Shown here one piece after another: positions 14,658-23,164 of a DNA stretch of 64,000 bases (position 1 is the first letter of the stretch; each line of letters opens with the position of its first letter). The position numbers and the translations under genes are program-made. The notes under the pieces were generated by a model that worked only from the letters and a program-made list of their open reading frames with translations, was not told the DNA's origin and searched no databases. The stretch lies in the IMG/VR virus record IMGVR_UViG_3300018080_000098, positions 186,001 to 250,000 of that record. One strand, 5' to 3'. The DNA comes from a virus.

Positions 14658-15088
14658 GTAGATTGAGCGACAGCGAGTCTACAGTAGCTGAGCAGCGCGC
14701 CGCAGCTATCTTGCTTCCCGGTGTGGTGATCGAGGAGGAAGCCCCCTCCGAATTTGAGGATGAGCTGCCATGGCAATCCAAACGCGCAGCTCCCGATCCC
14801 GGGGTAGAAACTCTCCAAAGACGGCTTGGCGTGTCACCAGATGGGATAGTTGGACCGGCTACACTGAAAGCTAGTGGTGGTGATATTTTCATAGTCACGA
14901 ATATGACAACTCACAGAGTTGTGATCTCCTCCAGCTTGATGGTAATGCCTGCAGGTACACTAGTGATAGGTGCAAGCAAGCTAGAGTTCAACCAATGGAT
15001 CCGGGATTTTGTAAAGAGAGGAATTCTTCGCGTTCTTTCCGTCTATAAACAACCTGCATACGAGCTTGTGTTCACCGATGCGGATTAA
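14654..15088 (+). CDS. 'LLPG-tag' protein with peptidoglycan-binding domain
   Basis: The GTG at 14654 overlaps the previous stop (GTGA). The protein carries the tag AEQRAAAILLPG near residues 12-23 and then VETLQRRLGVSPDGIVGPAT, a good match to the PG_binding_1 repeat (LQ..LG..pDGivGpaT). The rest is beta-rich. A peptidoglycan-binding domain points to a virion or lysis role. About 144 aa. Confidence 0.75.
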   Translation: MSRLSDSESTVAEQRAAAILLPGVVIEEEAPSEFEDELPWQSKRAAPDPGVETLQRRLGVSPDGIVGPATLKASGGDIFIVTNMTTHRVVISSSLMVMPAGTLVIGASKLEFNQWIRDFVKRGILRVLSVYKQPAYELVFTDAD

Positions 15089-15093
15089 TTATA

Positions 15094-15852
15094 ATGGCGG
15101 ACAATAAATCCTCAGATGCTGAACAACGTGCCGCAGCTATCCTACTCCCTGGGAAGGCGCTGGAACTCGATGATATAGAGTTTCCTGAAGAGGTAGACGA
15201 TAACCCTCCTGAGGTGATCAGGATTAACGGGAAGCTGTACGTAAAAGATAGCGGGGAACCCTACACGCTCGATTCTGAAGAGAAAGCTACTACTGGCTCT
15301 CCCAGCCTGGACACGATGCTTGAAGTCGTCGGGCAGTCCATCGCGCGAACAAACGCCGAGATGGAAGAGGTTGCTAAGCGTTACCAATTGCCAACGGCGA
15401 GCAGAGCTCTAGCGGAGCGTGTTGGAAAGAAAAAAGCAAAGCGTAAGCAGCAGTCCAAGCAAGTTACGCTGCTTAATCAAAGCAACGGAGATGTGGCAGT
15501 AGATACGGGTTCTAAGCTAACCGTGGTGAGCAGTGGAGGGTTTGTGCGGGTAGATCCGTCTGTTGCTTTCGCAGATCGCAACGAACGACTTCTAGCCTCC
15601 GGTGTTCTCAAGCTTGTGCAGGAAGATGATTCTGAAGACTCCCGTCTTCCTTCAATTACTGTGGCGGAATTCGAGCAGCTTCGGCGCCTTGAACTCAAAG
15701 GCAGGCAAACTGATAAATGGGCGCCACAAGAAGAATTCTTCTGTTTTGTGGACGCCCTTTGCTCCAAGTATGACCTTGACCCTGATGAGTTTTCCATCGA
15801 CCTCAGTACTGGAGAATTCTACTCCCTGGAAGAAGATGACGGGTGGCGCTAA
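15094..15852 (+). CDS. 'LLPG-tag' and 'RINGKLYVK' protein, 252 aa
   Basis: It has the tag AEQRAAAILLPGK near residues 9-21, then PPEVIRINGKLYVKDSG near 42-58, which resembles the IRVNGxxYV module of the genes at 28.6 and 31.9-33.6 kb. It ends in a domain homologous to the 13721 protein (SITVAEFEQL ... LCSKYDLDPDEF). It therefore links two recurrent N-terminal modules in one chain. Probably a structural or packaged protein, by inference. Confidence 0.75.
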   Translation: MADNKSSDAEQRAAAILLPGKALELDDIEFPEEVDDNPPEVIRINGKLYVKDSGEPYTLDSEEKATTGSPSLDTMLEVVGQSIARTNAEMEEVAKRYQLPTASRALAERVGKKKAKRKQQSKQVTLLNQSNGDVAVDTGSKLTVVSSGGFVRVDPSVAFADRNERLLASGVLKLVQEDDSEDSRLPSITVAEFEQLRRLELKGRQTDKWAPQEEFFCFVDALCSKYDLDPDEFSIDLSTGEFYSLEEDDGWR

Positions 15853-15856
15853 CCGC

Positions 15857-15869
15857 GCCTTGTAAAATA
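15857..15869 (+). promoter_or_regulatory. phage promoter-like motif, copy 4
   Basis: GCCTTGTAAAATA in the 93-base gap before the gene at 15946. Confidence 0.55.
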
Positions 15870-15945
15870 TAGTGGTAACCAGGCTGCATCTTCAGCCTTT
15901 CTTGTTACTTTCTAAGTTAGGCCCAAGTCCAAGGAGGAAACAAGG

Positions 15946-17031
15946 ATGCCATTACCACTGCCCAACTTTTCGACCAAACTTACGTTCGTAGACAAGGAAG
16001 GAGAAGAGGTAAACCTCAAAGATCTCGGACCGTTCGACGATCCACTCACCGCTTTGGAGATGTGGGAACGCGGCGACATCAGGCGCACCATCAAGGTGAC
16101 CACCCACGAAAACGAATCCAAGAAGTACTTCCGTGAGTACCTACGCAATATCTTCATCTCTCCCACCTCCGACGAGTTCCGTCTCTTCGGAGAGCACATC
16201 AACGAGGAGCTCCGCAACTACGTAGACCAGCTCAGTCTTGCACACCACATCTTCCACCTCACAGAGCTTCAAGAAGGCGAGTCCCCTGCTATCCTACTCG
16301 AAGAACGAACAGACAGTCCCAAGTGGACCTTTCGAGCCCCCGTGGCTATCGATGCAGAGTGCGAAGGAACCGTCGAGCCTACAGCTATCAAAACTACCAC
16401 TCTCTACCCTGCCGCCTACCCCGTAGAGTTCAGCGTTATCCGCAGTCCCCTCGAGGATTTCACCGGAAGTTTCGACCCCGAACAGTTCACCGAGGAGCTA
16501 CTACTGGAGCTCGTTAACTACGTTGTCAAGAAAGATAACGACACCACCTTCATGCTCCTCGAGCAAGCAGCCGAGTCCATCGGGAATCAGACCGCCTACA
16601 AATCTTTTACCCCTACAGCCCTTGCCAATACACGCAACCGGATCTGGGAATATCAGCTTGCTGTCCCTACCTTAGTCACTTCCCTTTCCACCCTCTTGAC
16701 AAACATCGACACGGAAGAGCTTCTACCGCAGTGGTACAGTCCCATCGAGAAAGTTTCACAACTACTTCAGGGCGCCGTAGGTAAGGTAGCAGACGTTGAG
16801 GTTCTGTGCACAGGCTCCGAACACGATCCACTGAAAATCGGAATGACCAACGCTCTCTACATGTGTGCGCCTCCTCGCCAGCTCGGTGCACGCCTCACCT
16901 CACTTCCCCTCAGCTCCCATCCCATCGACAAACGGCCGTTCGGCCAAGCTCACGCTGGTTACTTCTTCTACGGTCGATACGCTACCGCTGTCGTGAACAG
17001 CAACGCGGTCTCCCAAGCTTCCTTCGTCTAA
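15946..17031 (+). CDS. capsid-protein-like paralogue 1, 361 aa
   Basis: Clearly related by eye to the proteins at 46243 and, more weakly, 62007. Shared are a helix FxxELLLELVxxxxKKDNxTxxxLLxxA, a following LTxxAxxxxR segment, and a C-terminus CAPPRQLGAR ... YGRYATAVVNSNAVSQASF. The C-terminal pattern (Pro, LG-R, aromatic, VxNxxAV) recalls the P-domain/E-loop end of HK97-fold major capsid proteins. That fold assignment is an inference. It is preceded by a promoter-like motif and AAGGAGG. Confidence 0.6.
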   Translation: MPLPLPNFSTKLTFVDKEGEEVNLKDLGPFDDPLTALEMWERGDIRRTIKVTTHENESKKYFREYLRNIFISPTSDEFRLFGEHINEELRNYVDQLSLAHHIFHLTELQEGESPAILLEERTDSPKWTFRAPVAIDAECEGTVEPTAIKTTTLYPAAYPVEFSVIRSPLEDFTGSFDPEQFTEELLLELVNYVVKKDNDTTFMLLEQAAESIGNQTAYKSFTPTALANTRNRIWEYQLAVPTLVTSLSTLLTNIDTEELLPQWYSPIEKVSQLLQGAVGKVADVEVLCTGSEHDPLKIGMTNALYMCAPPRQLGARLTSLPLSSHPIDKRPFGQAHAGYFFYGRYATAVVNSNAVSQASFV

Positions 17032-17035
17032 CGTT

Positions 17036-17048
17036 GCCTTGTAAAATA
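17036..17048 (+). promoter_or_regulatory. phage promoter-like motif, copy 5
   Basis: GCCTTGTAAAATA in the 45-base gap before the gene at 17077. Confidence 0.55.
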
Positions 17049-17076
17049 GTGGTAGCCAACAATACGGAGGCTACCC

Positions 17077-17541
17077 GTGCACCCCGAGGGCAAAGAAATC
17101 TGGGAAAAGAAAAGTCGATCCTTCGAGATCTTCCACGAAGACCTCAGCATCAACAAGGTAGGCCCGTTCCTCGTTGACGTTTTGCAAAAATTGAATGAGC
17201 TCCCCGGTGTCGCCACGCTCTACTCCTGTCAAGGTCACAAGGACGAACGGAGCCCCATGGCGTACGTGTACCTTGTGTTGTCTTCCAGGAAAACGGAGTC
17301 TCTTCGCAGAACCATCTTGCCCTTCCTCAAACGTGCACCTTTCTTCCTCACCGTAGAGTTTGAGCACTCTATTGATATTCATATTTGCTCCCAGTTATCC
17401 ACGCGGGTAAAAATCAACGGAGACATCGACCATATCGGAGAGGACGCCCTTCCGATGTTTTACTATATCTACGATTTTCTTGCTACTATTGGTTCGAGCC
17501 GCGCCCTGGAGTGCTCTACGCTAGAAAAATGGCTACCGTAG
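17077..17541 (+). CDS. 'YSCxGH' family protein A, 154 aa
   Basis: GTG start behind ACGGAGG. Contains LNELPGVATLYSCQGHKDE, matched in the protein at 18454 (FNEIRGVVTTYSCEGHPE), so the two are paralogues over about 90 residues. Cys and His in the motif may bind metal. Function unknown. Confidence 0.7.
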   Translation: MHPEGKEIWEKKSRSFEIFHEDLSINKVGPFLVDVLQKLNELPGVATLYSCQGHKDERSPMAYVYLVLSSRKTESLRRTILPFLKRAPFFLTVEFEHSIDIHICSQLSTRVKINGDIDHIGEDALPMFYYIYDFLATIGSSRALECSTLEKWLP

Positions 17542-17620
17542 CCTAACTAGCGCTCTGGTACACCTTTGTCTACGTCTACACCTCGAACCCAAAAAATGGG
17601 TCATAATTGCAATCGGGCGC

Positions 17621-17649
17621 TTGACAACGTAATGCTCACCGGATATACT
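17621..17649 (+). promoter_or_regulatory. sigma70-like promoter
   Basis: TTGACA, a 17-base spacer and TATACT, the best host-type promoter in this part. It stands about 48 bases before the gene at 17697. The 80 bases upstream hold a short ACCC/GGGT hairpin and no gene. Confidence 0.75.
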
Positions 17650-17696
17650 GGTACCTATGTTGGGCGGAAACGTAATAATTACACGGAGGTATCAAC

Positions 17697-18194
17697 ATGA
17701 AAGCGCCACAAACTCATCTGTTCAAAGGAAAAGTAGTTGACCGAGTAGACTGGCGACAGTTCGATGACGGACGGGGAGGCACTGCGCATGACCCACTTAT
17801 CGTCTTCACCGATGGGTCGGCACTCGTATTCATGACAGAGGAGACAAACACGGGGGATTACGGTGTACTTCCCATCTACCACAAGAAAGGCACCCACAAA
17901 CCGACTATACTCACTGCTGTCTTTGTCGACTGGACCGAGTACGAGCGTGGGTGGGGATGCCGCCCAGACGGGTGCTCCGTCCACCTTTCCATGGAGGAGT
18001 GGAAGCGCTACTATGAGAAGTACAAGAAAAGCTTGCCGAAGGAGGTGCCTCACGAGTATAGCAGGCCAGACAACCCGCAGCCCGTCAGTGTAACCGACCC
18101 GGAAATCGTGGAAGCTCTTCTGGAAAAGAAAAGCGTACGCTACTGGCACAGGAGTAGGGAGTACTCTGTGCTGAAAGAAGCTGCCAACTTGTAA
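17697..18194 (+). CDS. hypothetical protein, 165 aa
   Basis: Follows a consensus promoter and ACGGAGG. Aromatic-rich alpha/beta protein with no family recognised. Its own promoter suggests expression separate from the flanking operon, perhaps early. Confidence 0.7.
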   Translation: MKAPQTHLFKGKVVDRVDWRQFDDGRGGTAHDPLIVFTDGSALVFMTEETNTGDYGVLPIYHKKGTHKPTILTAVFVDWTEYERGWGCRPDGCSVHLSMEEWKRYYEKYKKSLPKEVPHEYSRPDNPQPVSVTDPEIVEALLEKKSVRYWHRSREYSVLKEAANL

Positions 18195-18198
18195 AATA
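18186..18198 (+). promoter_or_regulatory. phage promoter-like motif, copy 6
   Basis: AACTTGTAAAATA overlapping the stop of the previous gene and ending about 14 bases before the gene at 18213. Confidence 0.45.
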
Positions 18199-18212
18199 TA
18201 AGAAGAGGTTCC

Positions 18213-18464
18213 ATGGAACTTTTAGCACACGTTTCCCAAGTAGTCATTGGTCTGCTCCTTGTGTTTGCTATGGGAGGAGGCACTGCGCTACAGCTGTATA
18301 AAATCTTCTATGGGGAACCGGCACGTATTGCTGGCACATGGGGTGCAGTTGTTGTGTTAGTATGCTTCGGCGCGTACTTTGGCTATCACGCTATCATGGC
18401 TGGGGTTAGGCTGGCATTCTACTTGAAGCTTGGCGAGGAGCAACGTAAACGTAATGCATCCTGA
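18213..18464 (+). CDS. small membrane protein, 83 aa
   Basis: Two or three hydrophobic helices (VVIGLLLVFAMGGGTAL, TWGAVVVLVCFGAYFGYHAI) and a basic C-terminus. Topology could suit a holin or inner-membrane factor; nothing specific proves it. Confidence 0.65.
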   Translation: MELLAHVSQVVIGLLLVFAMGGGTALQLYKIFYGEPARIAGTWGAVVVLVCFGAYFGYHAIMAGVRLAFYLKLGEEQRKRNAS

Positions 18465-19218
18465 AGACGACACCATCTACAAGGACACCCTGCTCCAGAG
18501 TTACCAGCAAGCCATTGACGAAGGTCACCTCGAAATGTCCCTCAAGCCTGCCTTGGACCGGTTCAACGAAATCCGCGGAGTCGTGACCACCTACTCCTGC
18601 GAAGGGCATCCGGAGCGTGATATTTTCCACGCCCGCGTGGACCTTGCTGTGTCACGCGACAAGTGGGCCAAGATGCAGACCTTCATTGAGGAGCTACTTC
18701 CCAGAGATGGTGGCATCATGTCCCTTGAGTTCTGCTACCACTCTGGCGAAGACGACATTCAGCAACACGTGACTGTCCGTACTCACCCGGCGCTCGTGCA
18801 ACAGAAAGCTGTGAAGCCACTCATCGACTTCGCGGACCGACTCGAGGAGCTCACCAAGACCACCTTCGACCTTGGCGAGCTCGCAGAACCTGTAGTAGCC
18901 GTCACGAAACGCCTCCCCGAAGATTGGCCGCGCAAGTGCGAGAAGTGCGGCTCTAGAGACATCAAGGTGACCTACTCCGATGTGGCTGGCGTCAAGCGAG
19001 TTAGCTATGTTGAGTGCGATACCTGCCAACAGCTGGAGTTCCGACGCAACACATGCCCTCGTTGCTACGGAAGAATGAGCCTGCATGGCAGCAGAGGCGG
19101 CGTCTACTGTCTACAAGAAATACCCGAGATACCGAATGTTTTTCGGTGCCCGCACTGCAAGAGCACTTATGTAAAGGGCGAACTCGACCCAGTTCCTATC
19201 GTGCTGGAGTTGACCTAA
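18454..19218 (+). CDS. 'YSCxGH' family protein B with zinc ribbons, 254 aa
   Basis: The N-terminal half is the YSCEGH domain shared with the protein at 17077. The C-terminal half adds C-x2-C pairs CEKCG, CDTCQ, CPRCYG and CPHCK, i.e. two zinc ribbons. Start at the ATG at 18454, overlapping the membrane-protein gene. The stop overlaps the next ATG (TAATG). Confidence 0.7.
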   Translation: MHPEDDTIYKDTLLQSYQQAIDEGHLEMSLKPALDRFNEIRGVVTTYSCEGHPERDIFHARVDLAVSRDKWAKMQTFIEELLPRDGGIMSLEFCYHSGEDDIQQHVTVRTHPALVQQKAVKPLIDFADRLEELTKTTFDLGELAEPVVAVTKRLPEDWPRKCEKCGSRDIKVTYSDVAGVKRVSYVECDTCQQLEFRRNTCPRCYGRMSLHGSRGGVYCLQEIPEIPNVFRCPHCKSTYVKGELDPVPIVLELT

Positions 19219-19805
19219 TGCAAAAATACCCTGGCAAATACTTTCTCAAACGAGACCCATCGTGCGCCCACTACTTCGACGATACTGTACCCCGCAAGGA
19301 CCTACGTGTACTCGCCCCCTGCGAAGCGACCGCCGCTCCAGAAGTCTCCGAAGACGAGCAGTACCAACCCATTGTCATCGCACGGCCCTACAAGTACAAA
19401 CGCCGCCTCTTCAAAGCTCGCGCCGCCGACCTCACAGGCCCCATGCGAAAAACCTTTTTCGTCCTCGGTGCCACCTGCCACCTGGGAGGCGTTCACAGCG
19501 TCTCCAGTATGCCAGGCACGTACGGATTCAACCTCCAAACTCTCCAAGCCCTCGAACGACGCCAATTGATTATCCTTCATCGCCAAGCTCCCTCCTGGCA
19601 GCGGCGTGTCGAAATGACCGAGTTTGGCAAAGAGCTGTGGCGCGCAGTGTTCCACCAGTTCGCGAAATGGTATCACGGGAACGCCCTCTACCACGCTCTC
19701 CGAAGCGCCTTCGCTTTCGAGCATTGGGGAGAACGCCCCAAACCGAAACGGAGAACAGAAACTAGTAGGAAAAGCAGCTTTTCCCTTAGCGAGTTTGAGT
19801 TTTAG
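19218..19805 (+). CDS. hypothetical protein with winged-helix-like region, 195 aa
   Basis: The middle (LQTLQALERRQLIILHRQAPSW ... RRVEMTEFGKELW) looks like a winged-helix domain of the type found in phage DNA-binding proteins. The N-terminal APCEATAAPEVSEDE matches a peptide in the protein at 517. Basic, Ser-rich C-terminus. DNA binding is an inference. Confidence 0.65.
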   Translation: MQKYPGKYFLKRDPSCAHYFDDTVPRKDLRVLAPCEATAAPEVSEDEQYQPIVIARPYKYKRRLFKARAADLTGPMRKTFFVLGATCHLGGVHSVSSMPGTYGFNLQTLQALERRQLIILHRQAPSWQRRVEMTEFGKELWRAVFHQFAKWYHGNALYHALRSAFAFEHWGERPKPKRRTETSRKSSFSLSEFEF

Positions 19806-19817
19806 AAGGAGTTCCTC

Positions 19818-20036
19818 ATGGGACGAAGAATTAGAGGCATCAGACCACACCGAAGTCGGCCACCCCTCAAAGTAAAAGGTGAGGTAAACTGCCCCCGCTG
19901 CAACGTTACCATCGACACTGTGTTTGAGGTTGACGGGACACCCATTTTGGTTGTAAAGTGCCCCAACTGCGAGACGGTGTTCAATCGTGAAATGGGAGAA
20001 ATTCTCGTAGACAAAGGAAAGGTACCAACAAAATGA
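19818..20036 (+). CDS. zinc-ribbon protein, 72 aa
   Basis: Arg-rich start (RRIRGIRPHRSRPP), then CPRCN and CPNCE separated by 27 residues of beta-hairpin: a classic zinc ribbon. AAGGAG precedes the ATG. Confidence 0.7.
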   Translation: MGRRIRGIRPHRSRPPLKVKGEVNCPRCNVTIDTVFEVDGTPILVVKCPNCETVFNREMGEILVDKGKVPTK

Positions 20037-20257
20037 ATCGAGCACAAGCTATCATCCTGAGAGCGGGCGACACGATGGGCGATGGTAGAGTACTCTCGCC
20101 CGAGGTTCTCCGTGCCATTGTTGCAAAGAACAACGGGCTCTTCTCGTACCACTCGCGTACACTCTATGCCATGGTGGACCTGGACGACCGCTCCCAGGTA
20201 GACAACGCCCACCGACAGGCGATGGTCTACGCCGCGCAAGTTCTAGAAGGAAAATAG
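20033..20257 (+). CDS. hypothetical protein, 74 aa
   Basis: ATGA overlap with the zinc-ribbon gene. Small helical protein, no motif. Confidence 0.6.
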   Translation: MNRAQAIILRAGDTMGDGRVLSPEVLRAIVAKNNGLFSYHSRTLYAMVDLDDRSQVDNAHRQAMVYAAQVLEGK

Positions 20258-20259
20258 AC

Positions 20260-20637
20260 GTGGGAATCTCCCCCTTCAAATCGAGCATTTGTAGAAGCGA
20301 GCCGCAAAGCTGCGGCTTCGTTCCCAAGAGTAGCTGCACGCACTTCGACGAAGTCCCACCTCCATCCGGCAATCCAGACCCCGGTGCGTACAAAATCCTC
20401 GCAGCAGAAGAACTCGGCAACTACCTCATCGCCACTATAGAATACCCAAACTGCCACAACTACGAAGGCAAAAAGATTCTCCTCTTCCACAACGTCACCA
20501 AAAAGCAGCTGCGCTCCCAGAAAAGAATCGATCCCCATTTCTGCGACAACACCAACCACATTAGCCCCGTCGCCAGATTCGAGCCCACCGAACGTGGTCT
20601 CCTCATGGCCAGAACGCTAGCAGCTTCCTTTTCGTAG
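20260..20637 (+). CDS. hypothetical protein, 125 aa
   Basis: GTG start 2 bases after the previous stop. Several Cys in the N-terminal third and a beta-rich centre. No family recognised. Confidence 0.6.
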   Translation: MGISPFKSSICRSEPQSCGFVPKSSCTHFDEVPPPSGNPDPGAYKILAAEELGNYLIATIEYPNCHNYEGKKILLFHNVTKKQLRSQKRIDPHFCDNTNHISPVARFEPTERGLLMARTLAASFS

Positions 20638-20658
20638 TGCTGCCAAGGAGAGTGGCCC

Positions 20659-21294
20659 ATGCCAGTAGAATACAAATATTTCGTCCGTGAAGACTTCGAT
20701 GAGCACGCACAGTGGATCCTCGATACCTGCATCCACATTCTGGGCGTCCTCCTCTCACACATCGAGTTTGACCAGACCTCCGCGCCCCTGGGCGAAGGTG
20801 AGAACACTATCGTCGCTTGTGTGGAAACAACAGAACCTGTCCTGTACGTAACCAGCGATAAGGTTAGATCACTCGAAGAGGCACTGTCGGAACGTTTCGG
20901 TGACCTGAACTTGAAAGTGCGTAGCACATGCCCAAGGTGTAAGAAGCGCTTGCACGACCATTACGGGTACTCTAAAGAGGACGAATACCCTTCCCTCAAT
21001 GTGTGCAACAAATGCTCCAGTAAAGAACTTGAGGAGAAGGAAAGCGCCAAGAAGGTAAAGTGCCCAACGTGCAGCAAGAAGTTCGTAGTCAAGGATCACG
21101 GTGAAAGCTACACCATGAATGCTCACCTCGTCATTCGTAGCGGTGTTCTTCCGCTCAAGCTAGAAGACATTTCTTCGGCCCGCGTCGATGCGGGTTCCTA
21201 TTTTGACCACGTGCGCTTTTGCTCCAAGAAATGCTTGCAACTGCGGTTGGATAGGTTTATCAAGGACCTTAGCATTATCTGCAACAACCTGTGA
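20659..21294 (+). CDS. protein with multiple zinc knuckles, 211 aa
   Basis: The N-terminal 80 residues lack Cys pairs. Then CPRCKKR, CNKCSS, CPTCSKK and CSKKC follow, so at least two zinc sites build the C-terminal half. A strong AAGGAG site lies in the 21-base gap upstream. Function unknown. Confidence 0.7.
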   Translation: MPVEYKYFVREDFDEHAQWILDTCIHILGVLLSHIEFDQTSAPLGEGENTIVACVETTEPVLYVTSDKVRSLEEALSERFGDLNLKVRSTCPRCKKRLHDHYGYSKEDEYPSLNVCNKCSSKELEEKESAKKVKCPTCSKKFVVKDHGESYTMNAHLVIRSGVLPLKLEDISSARVDAGSYFDHVRFCSKKCLQLRLDRFIKDLSIICNNL

Positions 21295-21309
21295 TAGAGG
21301 AGACAGTCA

Positions 21310-21543
21310 ATGAAAGTGAAAGAACTGATTGAGGAGCTCAAGCAACTGCCGCAGGATGTCGAAGTCATCCTCTCCCGCGACGAGGAAGGCAACGGCTTCA
21401 ACCCCTTCAGTGGGGACTTCTCCATCGGCGTCTACGATCCGGATGGTGACGACTGGTCACAGTTCACCACCAAAGAAAACTGGGAAGACGACAAAGATGG
21501 GGAGCCTTACCCTGGCGACAACGCGGTGGTGATGTGGCCATGA
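21310..21543 (+). CDS. small acidic protein, 77 aa
   Basis: KVKELIEELKQLPQDVEVIL followed by an acidic loop-rich region is a pattern I recall from many small phage and bacterial proteins of unknown role. Well-placed GAGGAG site. Confidence 0.7.
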   Translation: MKVKELIEELKQLPQDVEVILSRDEEGNGFNPFSGDFSIGVYDPDGDDWSQFTTKENWEDDKDGEPYPGDNAVVMWP

Positions 21544-21773
21544 TCCACGTACCCGAACCGCAGCAGAAGTATCGTGACAAGGATGGCCGTGTCTACGTGA
21601 CCAAAGGCGAGGCGACGCACAGCGAAACGCAGGAGCGCTTCGTGCTGCTACAAGAAATCTGCGGCGACCACCTCGGGATGCTTTACGCGATGCCCTACGA
21701 CCGCTTCTACGACGGCGAACCTGAGAAGCGTGGGAGGGTGGCCATTCTGCACACCACGATGGAGAGGTTGTAG
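21540..21773 (+). CDS. hypothetical protein, 77 aa
   Basis: ATGA overlap with the preceding gene. Mixed beta/alpha. No motif. Confidence 0.65.
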   Translation: MIHVPEPQQKYRDKDGRVYVTKGEATHSETQERFVLLQEICGDHLGMLYAMPYDRFYDGEPEKRGRVAILHTTMERL

Positions 21774-22010
21774 ATGGCACACTTCGGGACCTGTTCATTC
21801 TCCTACGCTGAAGTCAAAACGGTGCAGGCGCCCGTCTGCACCATCGACCAGTGGGGAACACCCCACATTACCTACGAACCGCTGCAGCTGGTGTACGGTA
21901 GCGTGACCTTCCCCACGGTCGACGCAGGAAGCCACCACACGCACGTGGTCATCTGTCCGAGGCCTACCAACAATGCACTGGATACTCCAACTGGATTTGG
22001 AGCAGGGTAA
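21774..22010 (+). CDS. hypothetical protein, 78 aa
   Basis: Directly abuts the preceding stop. Beta-rich with several His near the C-terminus (GSHHTHVV). It overlaps the ATP-grasp gene by 38 bases. Confidence 0.6.
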   Translation: MAHFGTCSFSYAEVKTVQAPVCTIDQWGTPHITYEPLQLVYGSVTFPTVDAGSHHTHVVICPRPTNNALDTPTGFGAG

Positions 22011-22776
22011 TGTCGAAGACATCCTGCTCGAAGTGGTGAAGGAGCTCGAGCTCCCACACACCGTCATCAAGCTCGTTCCCTTCTCCCACGAGCTCGTCCC
22101 TGAACCTGAGATAACCGGGAAAGCCGTCGTCTACGGTAGCACCAAGCTGCGTAAAATATCGCAGGCCCGAAACTGGTCACCTGGCTACTATTGGGACGAC
22201 TACAACTTCACCTTCGAGGCGTGGCGCGAGCACTGGGGCACCGAGCTCCTCAACCACGATTCCGTCGTCTGCCGCTTTGAAGATGTGCCGCTTCAGATAG
22301 ACCGTTTCTTCATGCGCCCGTGCGCCACGGACAAGACCTTCACAGGTTCGCACCTGGAGTGGTGCGACTACCTCGAGTGGCGGAAAGAAGTCCTCGCAGG
22401 GGAAGTAACACAGCACTACCAGGACCTGACCGCCGACACCATGGTGGCTGTAGCTCCCTATCGTGAGATTGCTCACGAGTGCCGGTTCTTCATCGCCAAC
22501 GGGAAAATCGTGACCGGGTCGTTCTACAAAAGCATCGGTTGGCGTAGGCGCATCGGTTTCTACGACACTCCCTGGTACGACGAGGAGATGGAGCGGTATG
22601 TGCTGGACCGGATAGCCGAGTGGCAGCCTCACAAAGCGTTCGTCCTCGACATTGCCAGAATCGATCACAAGACTTGTAAAATAATAGAGGTGAACTGCTA
22701 CAACTCGTCGGGTCTCTACGAGTGCGACGGGCGAAAAATGATCGAAGCTCTCGAGGAGATGGAAAAGGATGTATAG
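21973..22776 (+). CDS. ATP-grasp protein, R2K-like phage family
   Basis: 267 aa matching the pattern of phage ATP-grasp proteins: WILQLDLEQG at the start, VYGSTKL, a FMRPCATDKTFTG segment, ECRFFIANGKIVTGSFY, and ALEVN-like IIEVNCYNSSGLY as metal/ATP site near the end. ATP-grasp enzymes ligate carboxylates to amines via acyl phosphate. R2K members are thought to modify proteins or peptides, but no substrate is known here. The TTGTAAAATA string at 22674 lies inside this gene and is ascribed to codons. Confidence 0.82.
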   Translation: MHWILQLDLEQGNVEDILLEVVKELELPHTVIKLVPFSHELVPEPEITGKAVVYGSTKLRKISQARNWSPGYYWDDYNFTFEAWREHWGTELLNHDSVVCRFEDVPLQIDRFFMRPCATDKTFTGSHLEWCDYLEWRKEVLAGEVTQHYQDLTADTMVAVAPYREIAHECRFFIANGKIVTGSFYKSIGWRRRIGFYDTPWYDEEMERYVLDRIAEWQPHKAFVLDIARIDHKTCKIIEVNCYNSSGLYECDGRKMIEALEEMEKDV

Positions 22777-23152
22777 GAAGCTGTTCAGACGAGTGTGGCC
22801 TCCGGGGATGATTGTTACCAGGTTCTTATGGGACCGTCCATACTTGAGAAAACTATACCGAATCTACGTCACGAGACCGACACGGAGAGCCCTTCATTCC
22901 TTTGTAGGACCCTTCCTTCCTCAATTTTTGCACAGCGACATAGTAAAAAGGATGTACTACCGTTTCAGTGAGTTCTGGTGGGAGCACCCGAGTAACGGGG
23001 GGCACGCACTGTTCGTAGGCCGTTTTAGTGGTAGCCATCGCTGCCTTCTTGAGGAAGGACAACGCTGCCTTTTTTGTGGTGGGTATATGTCGTTTCCTGT
23101 GAACGCAGAAAAGATAAAAGCAGACAACTACGAAGAGGCTGCAGATAACTAA
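22769..23152 (+). CDS. basic hypothetical protein, 127 aa
   Basis: Very basic and aromatic N-terminal 80 residues, then CLLEEGQRCLFCGGYMS with a C-x2-C knuckle. It overlaps the ATP-grasp gene by 8 bases, so it could be a partner or substrate. Confidence 0.6.
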   Translation: MYRKLFRRVWPPGMIVTRFLWDRPYLRKLYRIYVTRPTRRALHSFVGPFLPQFLHSDIVKRMYYRFSEFWWEHPSNGGHALFVGRFSGSHRCLLEEGQRCLFCGGYMSFPVNAEKIKADNYEEAADN

Positions 23153-23164
23153 GGAGAAGTGTAT

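Noticed and set aside
22672-22684. Another CTTGTAAAATA string
   Set aside because: Lies inside the ATP-grasp gene and encodes conserved residues (TCKIIEVN region); not in an intergenic gap.
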